A stretch of 64,000 nucleotides of DNA from Simplicispira metamorpha (GTDB lineage Bacteria > Pseudomonadota > Gammaproteobacteria > Burkholderiales > Burkholderiaceae_C). A program made the position numbers and the translations under genes. Of the stretch, positions 52,088-61,975 are shown one piece after another (the stretch's first letter is position 1; each line of letters opens with the position of its first letter). The DNA lies in the NCBI RefSeq assembly GCF_004341365.1, contig NZ_SLXH01000013.1:27698-91697 (forward strand), in the 5' to 3' direction. The notes beneath the pieces were generated by a model, which saw only the letters and a list, made by a program, of their open reading frames with translations, ran no database searches and was not told the DNA's origin.

Positions 52088-55000
52088 GTGACCTTGCACA
52101 TGACCACGCTTGCGGGCGCCAACGCCCTCAGCCCCTTTCGCGCCCAGCAACTCCTGCCTGCGTTGCAGGCCATCCACCCCAAAATTGCGTCGATTGCCGC
52201 ACGCTTTGTCCACCTGGTGGCCCAGGATGCAGCGCCCACGCCCGATCAGCACGCGCGCCTGTCGGCTCTGCTGACCTACGGCGAGCCCTACGCTGGCCCC
52301 ACCGAGGGCGCTGCCATCGTCGTCACGCCGCGTTGGGGCACAGTGTCGCCCTGGGCCTCCAAGGCCACCGACATTGCGCGCAACTGCGGCCTGCACATCC
52401 ACCGCGTCGAGCGCGTGACCGAATACCGCGTGCAGCTGCAGTCGGGCCTGCTGAGCAAGCCCACCTTGAGCGCCGAGCAGCTGCAACAAGTGGCCGCGTT
52501 GTTGCACGACCGCATGACCGAATCGGTGCTGTTCGACCTGACAGGCGCCCAGGCCCTGTTCACCGAACTGCCCGCGCAGCCCATGGAGCACGTCGATGTG
52601 CTGGGCGGTGGCCGCGCTGCGCTGGTAGCCGCCAACACCCAGTGGGGCCTGGCCCTGGCCGAGGATGAAATCGACTACCTCGCCCATGCCTTCCAGTCGC
52701 TGGGGCGCAACCCCACCGACGTGGAGCTGATGATGTTTGCGCAGGCCAACAGCGAGCACTGCCGCCACAAAATCTTCAATGCCCAGTTCACCATCGATGG
52801 CGCAGTGCAAGACAAAAGCCTGTTCGCCATGATCCGCAACACCCACCAGCTGGCGCCCCAGCACACGGTGGTGGCCTACTCGGACAACGCCTCCATCATG
52901 GAAGGCAGCGCGGTCGAACGGTTTGTAGCCAAAATGGCCTCTGGCGCCCATGCGTCGGGCGCTAGCAGCTATCAAAAAGAGAGCGCAACCCACCATGTGC
53001 TGATGAAGGTGGAAACACACAACCACCCCACAGCGATTTCGCCCTTTCCTGGCGCCAGCACCGGCGCGGGCGGCGAGATCCGCGATGAGGGCGCCACCGG
53101 GCGCGGCTCTAAGCCCAAGGCGGGGCTGACGGGCTTTACGGTGTCCAAGCTCTGGGGCGGTGCCTCGGATCAAGAGGGCGGCAAGCCCGGCCACATCGCC
53201 AGCCCGCTGCAAATCATGACGGAAGGCCCGCTGGGCGGCGCTGCCTTCAACAACGAGTTTGGCCGTCCCAACCTGGCCGGTTACTTCCGCGAATACGAGC
53301 AGGAAGTGGCCGGTGTGCAGCGTGGCTACCACAAGCCCATCATGATCGCCGGTGGCCTGGGCGTGATCGACGCTGCGCAGACGCAAAAGGTGCTGTTCCC
53401 GGCGGGCTCGCTGCTGATCCAGCTGGGTGGCCCCGGCATGCGCATCGGCATGGGCGGCAGCGCCGCCAGCTCCATGGCCACTGGCCAGAACGCCGCTGAA
53501 CTCGACTTTGACTCGGTGCAGCGCGGCAACCCCGAAATCGAGCGCCGGGCGCAAGAAGTCATCAACCACTGCTGGGCGCAGGGCGCGGGCAACCCGATTC
53601 TGGCCATCCACGACGTGGGCGCGGGCGGCCTCTCCAACGCCTTCCCCGAGCTGACCAATGACGCGGGCCGGGGCGCCCGCTTTGACCTGCGCGCCGTGCA
53701 GCTCGAAGAATCGGGCCTGTCGCCCAAAGAAATCTGGAGCAACGAAAGCCAGGAGCGCTACGTGCTGGCCATTGCGCCCGAATCGCTGGCGCTGTTCACG
53801 GCGTTTTGCGAGCGCGAGCGCTGCCCGTTTGCCGTGATCGGCACTGCCACCGAAGAACGCCAGCTGGTGCTGCACGACCCGGCAGCCACCGACGACGACC
53901 AGAAGCTGCCCGTGGACATGCCCATGTCGGTGCTGCTGGGCAAGCCGCCCAAAATGCACCGCGATGTGCAGACCGTAGCGCGCCCATTCACGCCCATGGA
54001 CTTGACCGGCGTGGCCCTGCAACAGGCGGTGATTGACGTGCTGAGCCACCCCACCGTGGCCTCCAAGCGCTTTCTCATCACCATTGGCGACCGCGCCGTG
54101 GGCGGCCTGACACACCGCGACCAGATGGTTGGCCCCTGGCAGGTGCCCGTGGCCGATGTGGCCGTGACGTTGGCCGACTTCCAAGGCTTTGCCGGTGAAG
54201 CCATGGCCATGGGCGAGCGCACACCGCTGGCCGCGCTCAACGCCCCGGCCTCGGGCCGCATGGCGGTGGCAGAAAGCATCACCAACCTGCTGGCGGCGCC
54301 GATTGAGCTGCCGCGCGTCAAGCTGTCGGCCAACTGGATGGCCGCGTGCGGCGAACCCGGCGAAGACGCCGCCCTGTACGAGACCGTCAAAGCGGTGGGC
54401 ATGGAGCTGTGCCCCGCGCTGGGCATTTCGATTCCGGTCGGCAAGGACAGCCTGTCCATGCGCACGCAGTGGAACGATGGTGGCGTGGCCAAAAAGGTCG
54501 TCTCGCCCGTCAGCCTGGTGGTCACGGCCTTTGCCACGCTGGCGGACGTGCGCGGCACCCTGACGCCGCAGCTCAACGCCACCGAAGACGACACCACGCT
54601 GGTGCTGATTGACTTGGGGCACGGCCAAAGCCGCATGGGCGGCAGCATCCTGGGCCAGGTGCTGAACCAGGCAGGCGATGCCGCCCCCGACCTGGACGAC
54701 GCGCAAGACCTGAAAAACCTCGTCAACGCCATCAACGCCCTGCGCGCGCAAGGCCACATCCTGGCCTACCACGACCGCAGCGACGGCGGCCTGTTGGCTG
54801 CTGTGGCCGAAATGGCCTTTGCCGGCCATGTGGGCGTGGCGCTGAACGTGGACATGCTCGTCACCGAAGGCGACGGCATCAGCGACAGCCGCATGGAAAC
54901 CGGCGACGCCAAAAACTGGGCACAGCAGGTCAGCGCGCGGCGCGAAGAACTCACGCTCAAGGCGCTGTTCAACGAAGAGCTGGGCGTGGTGCTGCAAGTG

Positions 55001-56116
55001 CGCACCGAACAGCGCAACGCCGTCATGCAAACGCTGCGCGAGCACGGCTTGTCCAAATTCAGCCACTTTGTCGGCAAAACCCGCCCGCAAAGCTCCAGCA
55101 TGGATGCGGGCAAGGGCCAGCTCTCCATCTGGCGCGATGCCAAGCAAGTGTTCAGCGCCGAGCTGGCTGACCTGCACCAGGTCTGGGACAGCGTGAGCTG
55201 GAAGATTTGCCAGCAGCGCGACAACCCCGCCTGCGCCGATGCCGAACACGCCGCCGCCGGTGCCCCGCAAGACCCCGGCATGCACGTTCACCTGACGTTT
55301 GATCCGGCAGACAACGTGGCCGCGCCCTTCCTGAACCTGGCGCGCCCCAAAGTGGCGGTGCTGCGCGAGCAGGGCGTGAACTCGCACGTCGAAATGGCCT
55401 ACGCCTTCACCGAAGCCGGTTTTGAGGCCTACGACGTCCACATGACCGACCTGCAAACGGGCCGCGTCCAACTGCAAGACTTCCAGGGCGTGGTGGCCTG
55501 CGGCGGCTTCAGCTACGGCGACACGCTGGGCGCGGGCATTGGCTGGGCGCGCTCCATCACCTTCAACCCGGTGCTGGCGGCGCAGTTCCAGGGCTTTTTT
55601 GCCCGCCAGGACACCTTTGGTCTGGGCGTGTGCAACGGCTGCCAGATGTTTGCCGAGCTGGCCGACATCATCCCCGGCGCGCAAGACTGGCCGCGCTTCA
55701 CCACCAACCAGAGCGAGCGCTTCGAGGCGCGCCTGTCCATGGTCGAGGTGCTGGAGTCACCCAGCCTGTTCTTGCAAGGCATGGCGGGCAGCCGCCTGCC
55801 GATTGCCGTGGCGCACGGCGAGGGCTACGCCAACTTCAAACACCGGGGCAACGCGGCGCAGGTGATTGGCGCCATGCGCTTTGTCGATAACACCGGCGCG
55901 GCCACCGAGCAGTACCCGTTCAACCCCAACGGCAGCGCGGGTGGCCTCACCGCCGTGACCACTGCTGACGGCCGCTTCACCGCCATGATGCCGCACCCCG
56001 AGCGCGTGTTCCGCAACATCCAGATGAGCTGGACAGACGTGGGCGCCAGCGGTGGTCAGGCTGCCCTCAGCCCCTGGATGCACCTCTGGCGCAACGCGCG
56101 CAAGTGGGTAGGTTGA
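52088..56116 (+). CDS. purL: Phosphoribosylformylglycinamidine synthase, single-chain, with in-frame palindromic insertion
   Basis: 1,342 residues from GTG at 52088 ([20 protein letters not shown] matches the usual betaproteobacterial start better than the ATG four codons later). Domains: PurS-like N-terminus, linker, two AIRS-type FGAM synthase halves ([36 protein letters not shown] in the amidotransferase) and a class I glutaminase with the nucleophile in CNGCQM and the His-Glu pair in MPHPER. It makes FGAM from FGAR, Gln and ATP in purine synthesis. Around residues 279-297 the usual ~20-residue loop before LMKVETHNH is replaced by a segment encoded by a dispersed palindromic element. Confidence 0.95.
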   Translation: MTLHMTTLAGANALSPFRAQQLLPALQAIHPKIASIAARFVHLVAQDAAPTPDQHARLSALLTYGEPYAGPTEGAAIVVTPRWGTVSPWASKATDIARNCGLHIHRVERVTEYRVQLQSGLLSKPTLSAEQLQQVAALLHDRMTESVLFDLTGAQALFTELPAQPMEHVDVLGGGRAALVAANTQWGLALAEDEIDYLAHAFQSLGRNPTDVELMMFAQANSEHCRHKIFNAQFTIDGAVQDKSLFAMIRNTHQLAPQHTVVAYSDNASIMEGSAVERFVAKMASGAHASGASSYQKESATHHVLMKVETHNHPTAISPFPGASTGAGGEIRDEGATGRGSKPKAGLTGFTVSKLWGGASDQEGGKPGHIASPLQIMTEGPLGGAAFNNEFGRPNLAGYFREYEQEVAGVQRGYHKPIMIAGGLGVIDAAQTQKVLFPAGSLLIQLGGPGMRIGMGGSAASSMATGQNAAELDFDSVQRGNPEIERRAQEVINHCWAQGAGNPILAIHDVGAGGLSNAFPELTNDAGRGARFDLRAVQLEESGLSPKEIWSNESQERYVLAIAPESLALFTAFCERERCPFAVIGTATEERQLVLHDPAATDDDQKLPVDMPMSVLLGKPPKMHRDVQTVARPFTPMDLTGVALQQAVIDVLSHPTVASKRFLITIGDRAVGGLTHRDQMVGPWQVPVADVAVTLADFQGFAGEAMAMGERTPLAALNAPASGRMAVAESITNLLAAPIELPRVKLSANWMAACGEPGEDAALYETVKAVGMELCPALGISIPVGKDSLSMRTQWNDGGVAKKVVSPVSLVVTAFATLADVRGTLTPQLNATEDDTTLVLIDLGHGQSRMGGSILGQVLNQAGDAAPDLDDAQDLKNLVNAINALRAQGHILAYHDRSDGGLLAAVAEMAFAGHVGVALNVDMLVTEGDGISDSRMETGDAKNWAQQVSARREELTLKALFNEELGVVLQVRTEQRNAVMQTLREHGLSKFSHFVGKTRPQSSSMDAGKGQLSIWRDAKQVFSAELADLHQVWDSVSWKICQQRDNPACADAEHAAAGAPQDPGMHVHLTFDPADNVAAPFLNLARPKVAVLREQGVNSHVEMAYAFTEAGFEAYDVHMTDLQTGRVQLQDFQGVVACGGFSYGDTLGAGIGWARSITFNPVLAAQFQGFFARQDTFGLGVCNGCQMFAELADIIPGAQDWPRFTTNQSERFEARLSMVEVLESPSLFLQGMAGSRLPIAVAHGEGYANFKHRGNAAQVIGAMRFVDNTGAATEQYPFNPNGSAGGLTAVTTADGRFTAMMPHPERVFRNIQMSWTDVGASGGQAALSPWMHLWRNARKWVG
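52922..52978 (+). repeat. Dispersed palindromic element inside purL coding sequence
   Basis: GTAGCCAAAATGGCCTCTGG, then CGCCCATGCGTCGGGCGCTA and GCAGCTATCAAAAAG; read as [18 protein letters not shown]. Same block order as the waaA and intergenic copies, still in frame. Confidence 0.9.
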
Positions 56117-56123
56117 TCAGGAT

Positions 56124-56187
56124 TTGCTCCTGAAATAAGAGCTGCTGGCGCTTACTGTGCAAGGGCTGGCAGCCTTTTTTGTTCGAA
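56124..56187. repeat. Dispersed palindromic element / terminator of purL
   Basis: GAGCTGCTGGCGCTTACTGT then GCAAGGGCTGGCAGCCTTTT TTG: arms GCTGCTGGCGCTT/AAGGGCTGGCAGC with a T tract. 15 bp after purL, so it probably terminates the transcript. Confidence 0.75.
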
Positions 56188-56233
56188 AGTTAAGCGGCTT
56201 TTTTGCGTCACAAAGTCATCTGGATGCGCTGAA

Positions 56234-57337
56234 ATGAGCGAACAACCCGCCTCCCTCACGCCCCCGCCCCAGGGCTACGCCTCGCTGCTTGCCGACATCA
56301 AGCTGCGCGTGCGCCAAGCCCAGGTGCGGGCCATGCTGTCGGTCAACGCGGAGCTGATTCGCCTGTATTGGGGCATTGGCCAGACCATTCATGAGCGTCA
56401 GCAGCAAGAAGGCTGGGGCGCGGGCGTGATTCCCCGGCTGGCGCGGGATTTGCACAATGAGTTGCCCGAGGAGAAGGGGTTTTCCGAGCGCAACATCAAG
56501 CGGATGCTGGCGTTTTACCGGGAGTACGCCCAATTGGAGTGGGGGCCACAGCCTGTGGCACCAACTCCGCCTATACCAAAAGTGCCACAGGCTGTGGCAC
56601 TTTTTACGGTCGAACTGATTTTGGCCTTGCCTTGGGGGCACCACGCGGAGCTGATGGCCAAGGTCAAAGACCACGCCACACGCCGCTGGTACATGCAGGC
56701 GGCGCTGGAGCATGGCTGGAGCCGCCATGTTTTGCTGATGCAGATCGAAACGGCTGCCCACCAACGCCATGGGCGCGCGGCCAGCAACTTTGCGCTGCGC
56801 CTGCCCAAGCCCGAATCCGATCTGGTGCAGCAGACGCTCAAAGACCCGTACTTGTTTGATTTTTTGACGCTCTCCGACCCGTTTCACGAACGCGAACTGG
56901 AAACTGGGCTGATGGCGCACCTAGAAAAATTTTTGCTCGAATTGGGGCAGGGTTTTGCATTTGTCGGGCGCCAGTACCACTTGGATATTGGTGACCAGGA
57001 TTTCTACATCGACCTGCTGTTCTATCACCTGAAGCTGCGCTGCTACGTGGTGATTGAGCTCAAGCGAGGCGACTTTAAGCCCGAGTACGCAGGCAAGATG
57101 AGTTTTTATTGCAGCGTGGTCGATGACCTGCTGCGCCACCCCAGTGACCAGCCGACCGTGGGCCTGATTCTGTGCCAGCAGCCCAACCGTGTGCTGGCCG
57201 AGTACGCTTTGCGCGGTGTCGAAAAGCCGATTGGCGTTTCCAGCTACGAGCTGACACGCGCCTTGCCGCAGGATTTGCAAACCAGCCTGCCCAGCATTGA
57301 GCAAATCGAGAGTGAACTGGGTGGACTTGAGCCATGA
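56234..57337 (+). CDS. YhcG/DUF1016-type PDDEXK nuclease-domain protein
   Basis: 367 residues. The N-terminal DUF1016_N helical region (GYASLLADIKLRVRQAQVRA, LIRLYWGIGQTIHERQQQEG, NIKRMLAFYREYAQLEW) precedes a C-terminal PDDEXK nuclease fold with RQYHLDIGDQDFYIDLLFYH as the catalytic Asp segment and RCYVVIELKRGDFKPEYAGK as the ExK. The linker has a pair of palindromic CCACAG..CTGTGG sequences not seen in most relatives. YhcG-family proteins accompany restriction/defence genes, but no methylase or other defence partner is adjacent here, so it is an orphan of unknown role. The Shine-Dalgarno is weak. Confidence 0.88.
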   Translation: MSEQPASLTPPPQGYASLLADIKLRVRQAQVRAMLSVNAELIRLYWGIGQTIHERQQQEGWGAGVIPRLARDLHNELPEEKGFSERNIKRMLAFYREYAQLEWGPQPVAPTPPIPKVPQAVALFTVELILALPWGHHAELMAKVKDHATRRWYMQAALEHGWSRHVLLMQIETAAHQRHGRAASNFALRLPKPESDLVQQTLKDPYLFDFLTLSDPFHERELETGLMAHLEKFLLELGQGFAFVGRQYHLDIGDQDFYIDLLFYHLKLRCYVVIELKRGDFKPEYAGKMSFYCSVVDDLLRHPSDQPTVGLILCQQPNRVLAEYALRGVEKPIGVSSYELTRALPQDLQTSLPSIEQIESELGGLEP

Positions 57338-57391
57338 GTTGCGTGGCGCACCATGGACAGACCACCGGGATCACTTTGTTCCATTCCCGAA

Positions 57392-57455
57392 ATTAGCTAT
57401 CAAAAACATAGCTTCTTGCGCTTGCTGTATAAGCGCCAGAAGCTATTTTTGTTTG
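57392..57455. repeat. Dispersed palindromic element with 16-bp stem
   Basis: ATAGCTTCTTGCGCTT-GCTGTAT-AAGCGCCAGAAGCTAT with one mismatch, then TTTTTG; between the nuclease and DUF808 genes. Confidence 0.85.
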
Positions 57456-57477
57456 TTTTTTTGCAAGGAGCCACCCC

Positions 57478-58452
57478 ATGGCCGGAGCCAGTTTGCTGAC
57501 CCTGTTGGACGACATTGCCGCCATCCTCGACGATGTGGCCTTGATGACCAAAGTGGCCGCGAAGAAAAGCGTGGCCATGGCCGACGATGTGTCGGTGATG
57601 ACCAAGGTGGCGGCGCAAAAAACCGCTGGCGTGCTGGGTGACGATTTGGCACTCAACGCCCAGCAGGTGGCCGGTGTGCGCGCCGAGCGTGAAATCCCGG
57701 TGGTCTGGGCGGTGGCCAAGGGCTCGTTCATCAACAAGCTGATTTTGGTGCCGCTGGCGCTGCTCATCAGCGCCTTTGCGCCCTGGGCGGTAACGCCCCT
57801 CTTGATGGTGGGCGGTGCCTTTTTGTGCTTTGAAGGCTGCGAAAAACTGGCGCACCAATTTCTGCACAGCCCCCACGAGGCCGAGGCCCAGCACGAAAGC
57901 CACGTCCTGGCCAACGCCAACCCGGCGCTGGATTTGGTGGCTTTCGAGAAAGACAAGATCAAAGGCGCGGTGCGCACCGATTTCATCTTGTCGGCAGAAA
58001 TCATTGCCATCACCTTGGGTACGGTGGCTACGGCGGCGTTTGCCCAGCAGGTGGCGGTGCTGTCGGGCATTGCCATCATCATGACCGTGGGCGTCTATGG
58101 GCTGGTGGCGGGCATCGTCAAGCTCGATGACCTGGGCCTGTGGCTCAGTGGCAAGGCCAGCGCAGCGGCGCAGGGCCTGGGGCGTGCCATTGTGGCTGCG
58201 GCGCCCTGGCTGATGAAGGGCTTGTCGGTGGCGGGCACGGCGGCTATGTTTTTGGTGGGTGGGGGCATCCTGGTACACGGCGTGCCGCTGTTGCACCACG
58301 CGGTAGAGGCCGCTGGCGGGGCCGCAGGCGCCTGGCCGGTGGGTGCGCTGTGGCAGGTGCTGGTGCCCAACCTGCTCAATGCGCTGGTGGGCTTGGTGGC
58401 CGGCGCGCTGGTGCTGGCCGTGGTCACGCTGGGCCAGCGGTTGCGCCGCTGA
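57478..58452 (+). CDS. DUF808 (YedI-type) inner-membrane protein
   Basis: 324 residues. DUF808 hallmarks: [20 protein letters not shown] at the N-terminus, [20 protein letters not shown], and [18 protein letters not shown]. Five or six membrane helices from residue ~95 on. Function unknown; some relatives are implicated in membrane homeostasis. Good Shine-Dalgarno CAAGGAGCCACCCC directly upstream. Confidence 0.9.
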   Translation: MAGASLLTLLDDIAAILDDVALMTKVAAKKSVAMADDVSVMTKVAAQKTAGVLGDDLALNAQQVAGVRAEREIPVVWAVAKGSFINKLILVPLALLISAFAPWAVTPLLMVGGAFLCFEGCEKLAHQFLHSPHEAEAQHESHVLANANPALDLVAFEKDKIKGAVRTDFILSAEIIAITLGTVATAAFAQQVAVLSGIAIIMTVGVYGLVAGIVKLDDLGLWLSGKASAAAQGLGRAIVAAAPWLMKGLSVAGTAAMFLVGGGILVHGVPLLHHAVEAAGGAAGAWPVGALWQVLVPNLLNALVGLVAGALVLAVVTLGQRLRR

Positions 58453-58614
58453 ACGGGGCTGCCCAAGGGCAGACCAGGGGGCGCTGGGATCGCCGTTGGC
58501 GGGATTTGGCGCGGTTTGGTGCAGTGGGCGGGCAGGTTTTGCGCGCCAGCCCTGTGCAGCTATGGCCTAATAGCGGGCTTTTCTTTTTCTTTTCACTTTT
58601 AGCGGAGGCCTCCC

Positions 58615-58785
58615 ATGGGCAACAAAATCGTCACCGAAGCAGATCGCAAGCGCACCCCCCGTCCCCAGACGCCCAACGGCGTGACCCTGGGCACCCCTGG
58701 CCGTGGCCAGCGCGTGAGCCTGGAGCGCGGCGTGGCTACACGCAGCAAGAAGAACCCTGGCAAGCGCTCCAAGAAGGGCGGCTGA
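58615..58785 (+). CDS. Small basic protein (56 aa)
   Basis: ATG at 58615 with AGCGGAGGCCTCCC upstream; 56 residues, about one third Lys/Arg, starting MGNKIVTEADRKRTPRPQTP, with an unstructured basic tail (RSKKNPGKRSKKGG). It could bind nucleic acid or the ribosome, but no family is recognised. Followed by a clear terminator, so it is probably expressed as its own unit. Confidence 0.75.
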   Translation: MGNKIVTEADRKRTPRPQTPNGVTLGTPGRGQRVSLERGVATRSKKNPGKRSKKGG

Positions 58786-58826
58786 TCGCCGCTGGCAGGG
58801 GCGCCTGGCGCCCCCTGCACACTACA

Positions 58827-58853
58827 AGCCCTCTTTGCAGAGGGCTTTTTTTT
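58827..58853 (+). terminator. Rho-independent terminator after the small basic gene
   Basis: AGCCCTCT-TTG-CAGAGGGCT followed by TTTTTTTT: 7-8 bp perfect stem with a U8 tract, 42 bp after the stop. Confidence 0.92.
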
Positions 58854-58866
58854 GGGAGAACGTACG

Positions 58867-59421
58867 GTGGACGACAAGGTTTTGCTGCTGCTCAACACCA
58901 GCGTGGGTCACAGCCCGGCGCTGCTGTGGGGCGCGCGGTGGGTGTCGCAGGAGCTGTCGTGGCTGCTCTGGGGGGCGCTGGCGCTGTCTGGCGTGGCGGC
59001 CCCGGGGCGCTGGCGCCGGGTGGCCTGGCGGGCGCTGACCAGCATGGCACTGGCCTGGGCATTGGCCAGTGCGATCAAGGCGCTGTGGCCGGTGCCGCGC
59101 CCGTTTGCGCTGGGCTTGGGCACGGCCTGGGTGGAGCAGGCGGCCAACGCCTCGTTTCCCAGCGTGCACACCAGTCTGGCGTTTGCCGTGGCGCTGAGCG
59201 TGTGGCGCAGCGGGCCGCGTTCTGGCGTGGCGCTGGTGTTGTTGGGGTGCGCGCTGCTGGTGGCGTGGAGCCGCATCGCCCTGGGGCTGCATTTTCCGCG
59301 CGATGTGCTGGCGGGGGCACTGCTGGGCGCAGCGTGCGCCTGGGCCTGCGCCGGGCGGTGGCCCGCACCGCCAGCAGATGGCGCTACAGCGGGCACCGAA
59401 CACTCCACACCGCGCGGGTGA
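58867..59421 (+). CDS. PAP2-family phosphatase (undecaprenyl-PP phosphatase-like)
   Basis: 184 residues from GTG at 58867, chosen for GGGAGAACGTACG upstream. Five or six membrane helices. All three PAP2 motifs are present: KALWPVPRP (KxxxxxxRP), FPSVHTS (PSxH) and SRIALGLHFPRDV (SRxxxxxHxxxD). The most likely substrate is undecaprenyl pyrophosphate or another lipid phosphate at the periplasmic face. It starts 13 bp after the terminator, and converges on the sigma-54 activator gene. Confidence 0.88.
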   Translation: MDDKVLLLLNTSVGHSPALLWGARWVSQELSWLLWGALALSGVAAPGRWRRVAWRALTSMALAWALASAIKALWPVPRPFALGLGTAWVEQAANASFPSVHTSLAFAVALSVWRSGPRSGVALVLLGCALLVAWSRIALGLHFPRDVLAGALLGAACAWACAGRWPAPPADGATAGTEHSTPRG

Positions 59422-59430
59422 TGGCGGCAG

Positions 59431-61305
59431 TCAGCTGTTTTCTTGCAGGATGCCCCGGCTTTTCAGGCGGTAAAGCATTTGCGGACGGGTGATTCCCAGT
59501 AGCCTGGCGGCGGCTGCGACATTCCCACGGGCTGAATCGATGGCGCGCCGCAGCAGCATGGTTTCGATCTCGTCGAGTGATACGTTGTCTGCCGATGAAT
59601 CGTTTTCGCCCAGCAGCAGGCCGTTGACGCGCCGGGTGACACGATCGATGTCGCTGTGTTCTGTCTGCACCGGCGAGGGCGAAGCCGGGCTGACCGACAC
59701 CAGCTTGCCTTCGCCGTTGATGGCATACCGCTGGTCGCTGAACTGCTCGCCACAGGAAAACAGCTGGGGGGCGTCAATGGCCTCGCCGTCGCTGGCCAGA
59801 ATCACGCCACGCTCGATGATGTTTTCCAGCTCACGCACGTTGCCGGGCCAGTCGTAGGACAGCATGGCATCGACCGCACGCTGGGTAAAGCCGGTCAGAT
59901 GGCGCTCGTGGCGCAGGTTGAACCGGGCCAGAAAGTGGGCCATCAGCAGCGGGATGTCTTCGCGCCGCTCGCGCAGCGGCGGGATGCGAATCGGAAACAC
60001 GTTCAGCCGGAAGAACAGGTCTTCACGGAAGTTGCCCGCCTTGACTTCTTCGCGCAGATCGACGTTGGTGGCCGCAATCACGCGCACATTGATCTTGCGG
60101 GTGGAGGAGTCGCCCACGCGCTCCACTTCGCCCTCTTGCAATACCCGCAGCAGCTTGCTTTGCGCGCCAAAACTCAGGGTGCCGATTTCATCCAGAAACA
60201 GGGTGCCGCCATCGGCGCGCTCAAAGCGGCCCTGGCGGCTTTGGCTGGCACCAGTAAACGCACCGCGTTCGACGCCAAACAGCTCGGATTCGATCAGATT
60301 CTCAGGGATGGCCGCGCAACTCAGGGCGATAAAAGGTTTGGCGTGGCGTGAACTCCAGCGATGCAGCATGCGGGCAAACACTTCTTTGCCCACGCCGCTT
60401 TCCCCCAGCAGCAGCGCCGTGGCCTGGGTGGGGGCCACTTTCTTGATCAGATGCAGCACGGCGTTAAAGCCTGGCGAAATACCCACCGGGTGGTCCAGAT
60501 CGCCCGTGGCCGTGACCGGGCGGGCCGTGACGCTGGGCTGGCGTGCCAGTGGCATCGGGCGGCTGGTGACCGTCTCGGGCATCAGAAAGCGCATGTCTTT
60601 TCTGGACTCTTCATCCCAGTCTTCCACCAGCTTGCCGACGATGCGGCAGGTCATGTGGCCCATGGACAGGCATTCGACTTCACGGTAGAGCACGGGCCTG
60701 CCCATGAATTCGGTGGAATAACCCGAGGCGTAGCCCGTTTGCATCCAGCAGGCGGGATCGGTATCGACCACGAAGTGCCGCATGTGTTCTTCGTCCTCGA
60801 CCGAACTGGTCCAGAGAAACTCGCCGTAGTGGATGCCGCGCTCGATGTCGATGGTGAGCCGGATCACTTCAGAGCGGCCTATGCCGCCGAGGCAATGCAT
60901 TTGCGGGCCGACGGCAAACATGTCGTTGAGTGATGCCTTGATGCGCACCTTGCGTGCCAGTTGCGCATCGCAGACGCCAGCGCAATAGCCCATGCGCATC
61001 ATGAAGCCGCGCGCGGCGTCTGTGCCCACATGTTCGATCAGCTCCTTGCGCAGCGCACCCAGTGCTTTGGCATGCACCAGCAGCATGCGCTGGTCATCCA
61101 GCCAGATCCTGCCGTCGCTGGTGGAAAAGTGCAGGCGCCCCATCAGATCGACCAGATTGGGGAAGCGCACCTTGTCGATCTCGGCATTGCTGGCGTTGAA
61201 GACCGTGCGGTTGCCATGCGGCAGTGGCGGGGCTGGCGCAATGCTGGGGGCTACGCGCGATTCGGTCGATCGCGTGTTCTTGGCGGGTGTGGCTTTCGAG
61301 TTCAA
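59431..61305 (-). CDS. XylR/DmpR-type sigma-54-dependent activator
   Basis: 624 residues. An N-terminal XylR_N effector-binding domain (~40-150; GRLHFSTSDGRIWLDDQRML) and V4R domain (~170-235; YREVECLSMGHMTCRIVGKL) are followed by an AAA+ domain with Walker A GESGVGKE, the sigma-54-contact loop GAFTGA and Walker B GGTLFLDEIG, and a Fis-type HTH (NVAAAARLLGITRPQMLYRL). Such activators bind an aromatic effector and drive sigma-54 RNA polymerase. It diverges from benA, whose upstream region has a perfect -24/-12 element, so it very probably controls the ben operon; benzoate or a benzoate precursor is the likely effector. Confidence 0.92.
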   Translation of the reverse strand: MNSKATPAKNTRSTESRVAPSIAPAPPLPHGNRTVFNASNAEIDKVRFPNLVDLMGRLHFSTSDGRIWLDDQRMLLVHAKALGALRKELIEHVGTDAARGFMMRMGYCAGVCDAQLARKVRIKASLNDMFAVGPQMHCLGGIGRSEVIRLTIDIERGIHYGEFLWTSSVEDEEHMRHFVVDTDPACWMQTGYASGYSTEFMGRPVLYREVECLSMGHMTCRIVGKLVEDWDEESRKDMRFLMPETVTSRPMPLARQPSVTARPVTATGDLDHPVGISPGFNAVLHLIKKVAPTQATALLLGESGVGKEVFARMLHRWSSRHAKPFIALSCAAIPENLIESELFGVERGAFTGASQSRQGRFERADGGTLFLDEIGTLSFGAQSKLLRVLQEGEVERVGDSSTRKINVRVIAATNVDLREEVKAGNFREDLFFRLNVFPIRIPPLRERREDIPLLMAHFLARFNLRHERHLTGFTQRAVDAMLSYDWPGNVRELENIIERGVILASDGEAIDAPQLFSCGEQFSDQRYAINGEGKLVSVSPASPSPVQTEHSDIDRVTRRVNGLLLGENDSSADNVSLDEIETMLLRRAIDSARGNVAAAARLLGITRPQMLYRLKSRGILQENS

Positions 61306-61559
61306 GGCAGCGCTTCAGTGAAAAGAAGATATTGGGTCTTCATGGTTGTCTCTATCGAGGCTGCATTTTGGTGGCTTGTCTGGCGGGGTGCAAGCCATGC
61401 CATTTTTCCTGGGTGCTGGGGCGGATAAGCACCATTATTTTGACAGGCTGCCTGGATTCAGGCTGTGCATGGGCTGCACTATTGGTGGCTGAATCAAAAG
61501 ATACATATTACACCGCAGCCCTCTGGGCGATGTGATTCATTTGGTTCATTGGGTTCTTT

Positions 61560-61655
61560 GCTTTTCTAGGTGTAAACCCTGGGTTGATTTTTGTTTTATC
61601 TCTATATGCCTGTGGATTACTTTGTTTTTTTAGTGGTAATCCCTAGGTTTTGAGG
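61560..61655. promoter_or_regulatory. Two tandem palindromic candidate activator (UAS) sites
   Basis: AACCCTGGGTT (61575-61585) and AATCCCTAGGTT (61638-61649) are related palindromes whose flanks also match (TTTTCTAGGTGTAAACCC and TTTTTTAGTGGTAATCCC). Their centres are about 63 bp apart, six helical turns, and end ~60 bp before the -24 box. This is the spacing expected for tandem sites of a XylR-type activator. Identification is by pattern only. Confidence 0.55.
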
Positions 61656-61710
61656 CCGTTTTGGGCCATTTTCAGAGGGGGAGTGCCTGTGGCTGCGCAG
61701 GCCGTCAAAG

Positions 61711-61727
61711 CTGGCACGTCGATTGCA
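61711..61727 (+). promoter_or_regulatory. Sigma-54 (-24/-12) promoter of the ben operon
   Basis: CTGGCACGTCGATTGCA contains TGGCAC-N5-TTGC (61712-61717 and 61723-61726), a full match to the sigma-54 consensus. Transcription should start near 61738, giving a leader of about 260 nt before benA. Confidence 0.88.
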
Positions 61728-61834
61728 ATGAATGCATTGCTTAGATCGACATGGTTGGAATGTGGTGGAGAGCTTGCTAAGCGCTGATGGCTGATTTTGG
61801 TTTGATCATGTGAAATTTAAAAAGGCAAGGAGAC

Positions 61835-61975
61835 ATGATGAATTCAGTTTTGAAGAAGGTGCGTATTTCGCCAGGTTGTCCGATTCGTTACCGATTGCCC
61901 CGCAGTATTGAAGTGGGGTTGCATGAATTTGCCGCTGGCGTGGCTGTATCTAAAAAGATATCGAATCATTTTTAA
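61835..61975 (+). CDS. Small leader ORF upstream of benA (46 aa)
   Basis: ATG at 61835 follows a near-ideal ribosome site (GGCAAGGAGAC) stronger than those of the ben genes. It encodes 46 residues, basic, starting MMNSVLKKVRISPGCPIRYR, with a TAA 21 bp before the benA GTG. It lies in the sigma-54 transcript. No homologue is recognised; it may be a leader peptide, a true small protein or a remnant. Confidence 0.5.
   Translation: MMNSVLKKVRISPGCPIRYRLPRSIEVGLHEFAAGVAVSKKISNHF

Noticed and set aside
51851..55684. Very long open frame on the minus strand opposite purL (about 1,277 codons)
   Set aside because: It is antisense to an unmistakable purL, has His/Gly/Gln-rich low-complexity composition typical of GC-rich shadow frames, and shows no domain. 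Similar long shadows opposite mmsA, the RND pump and znuD were rejected for the same reason.
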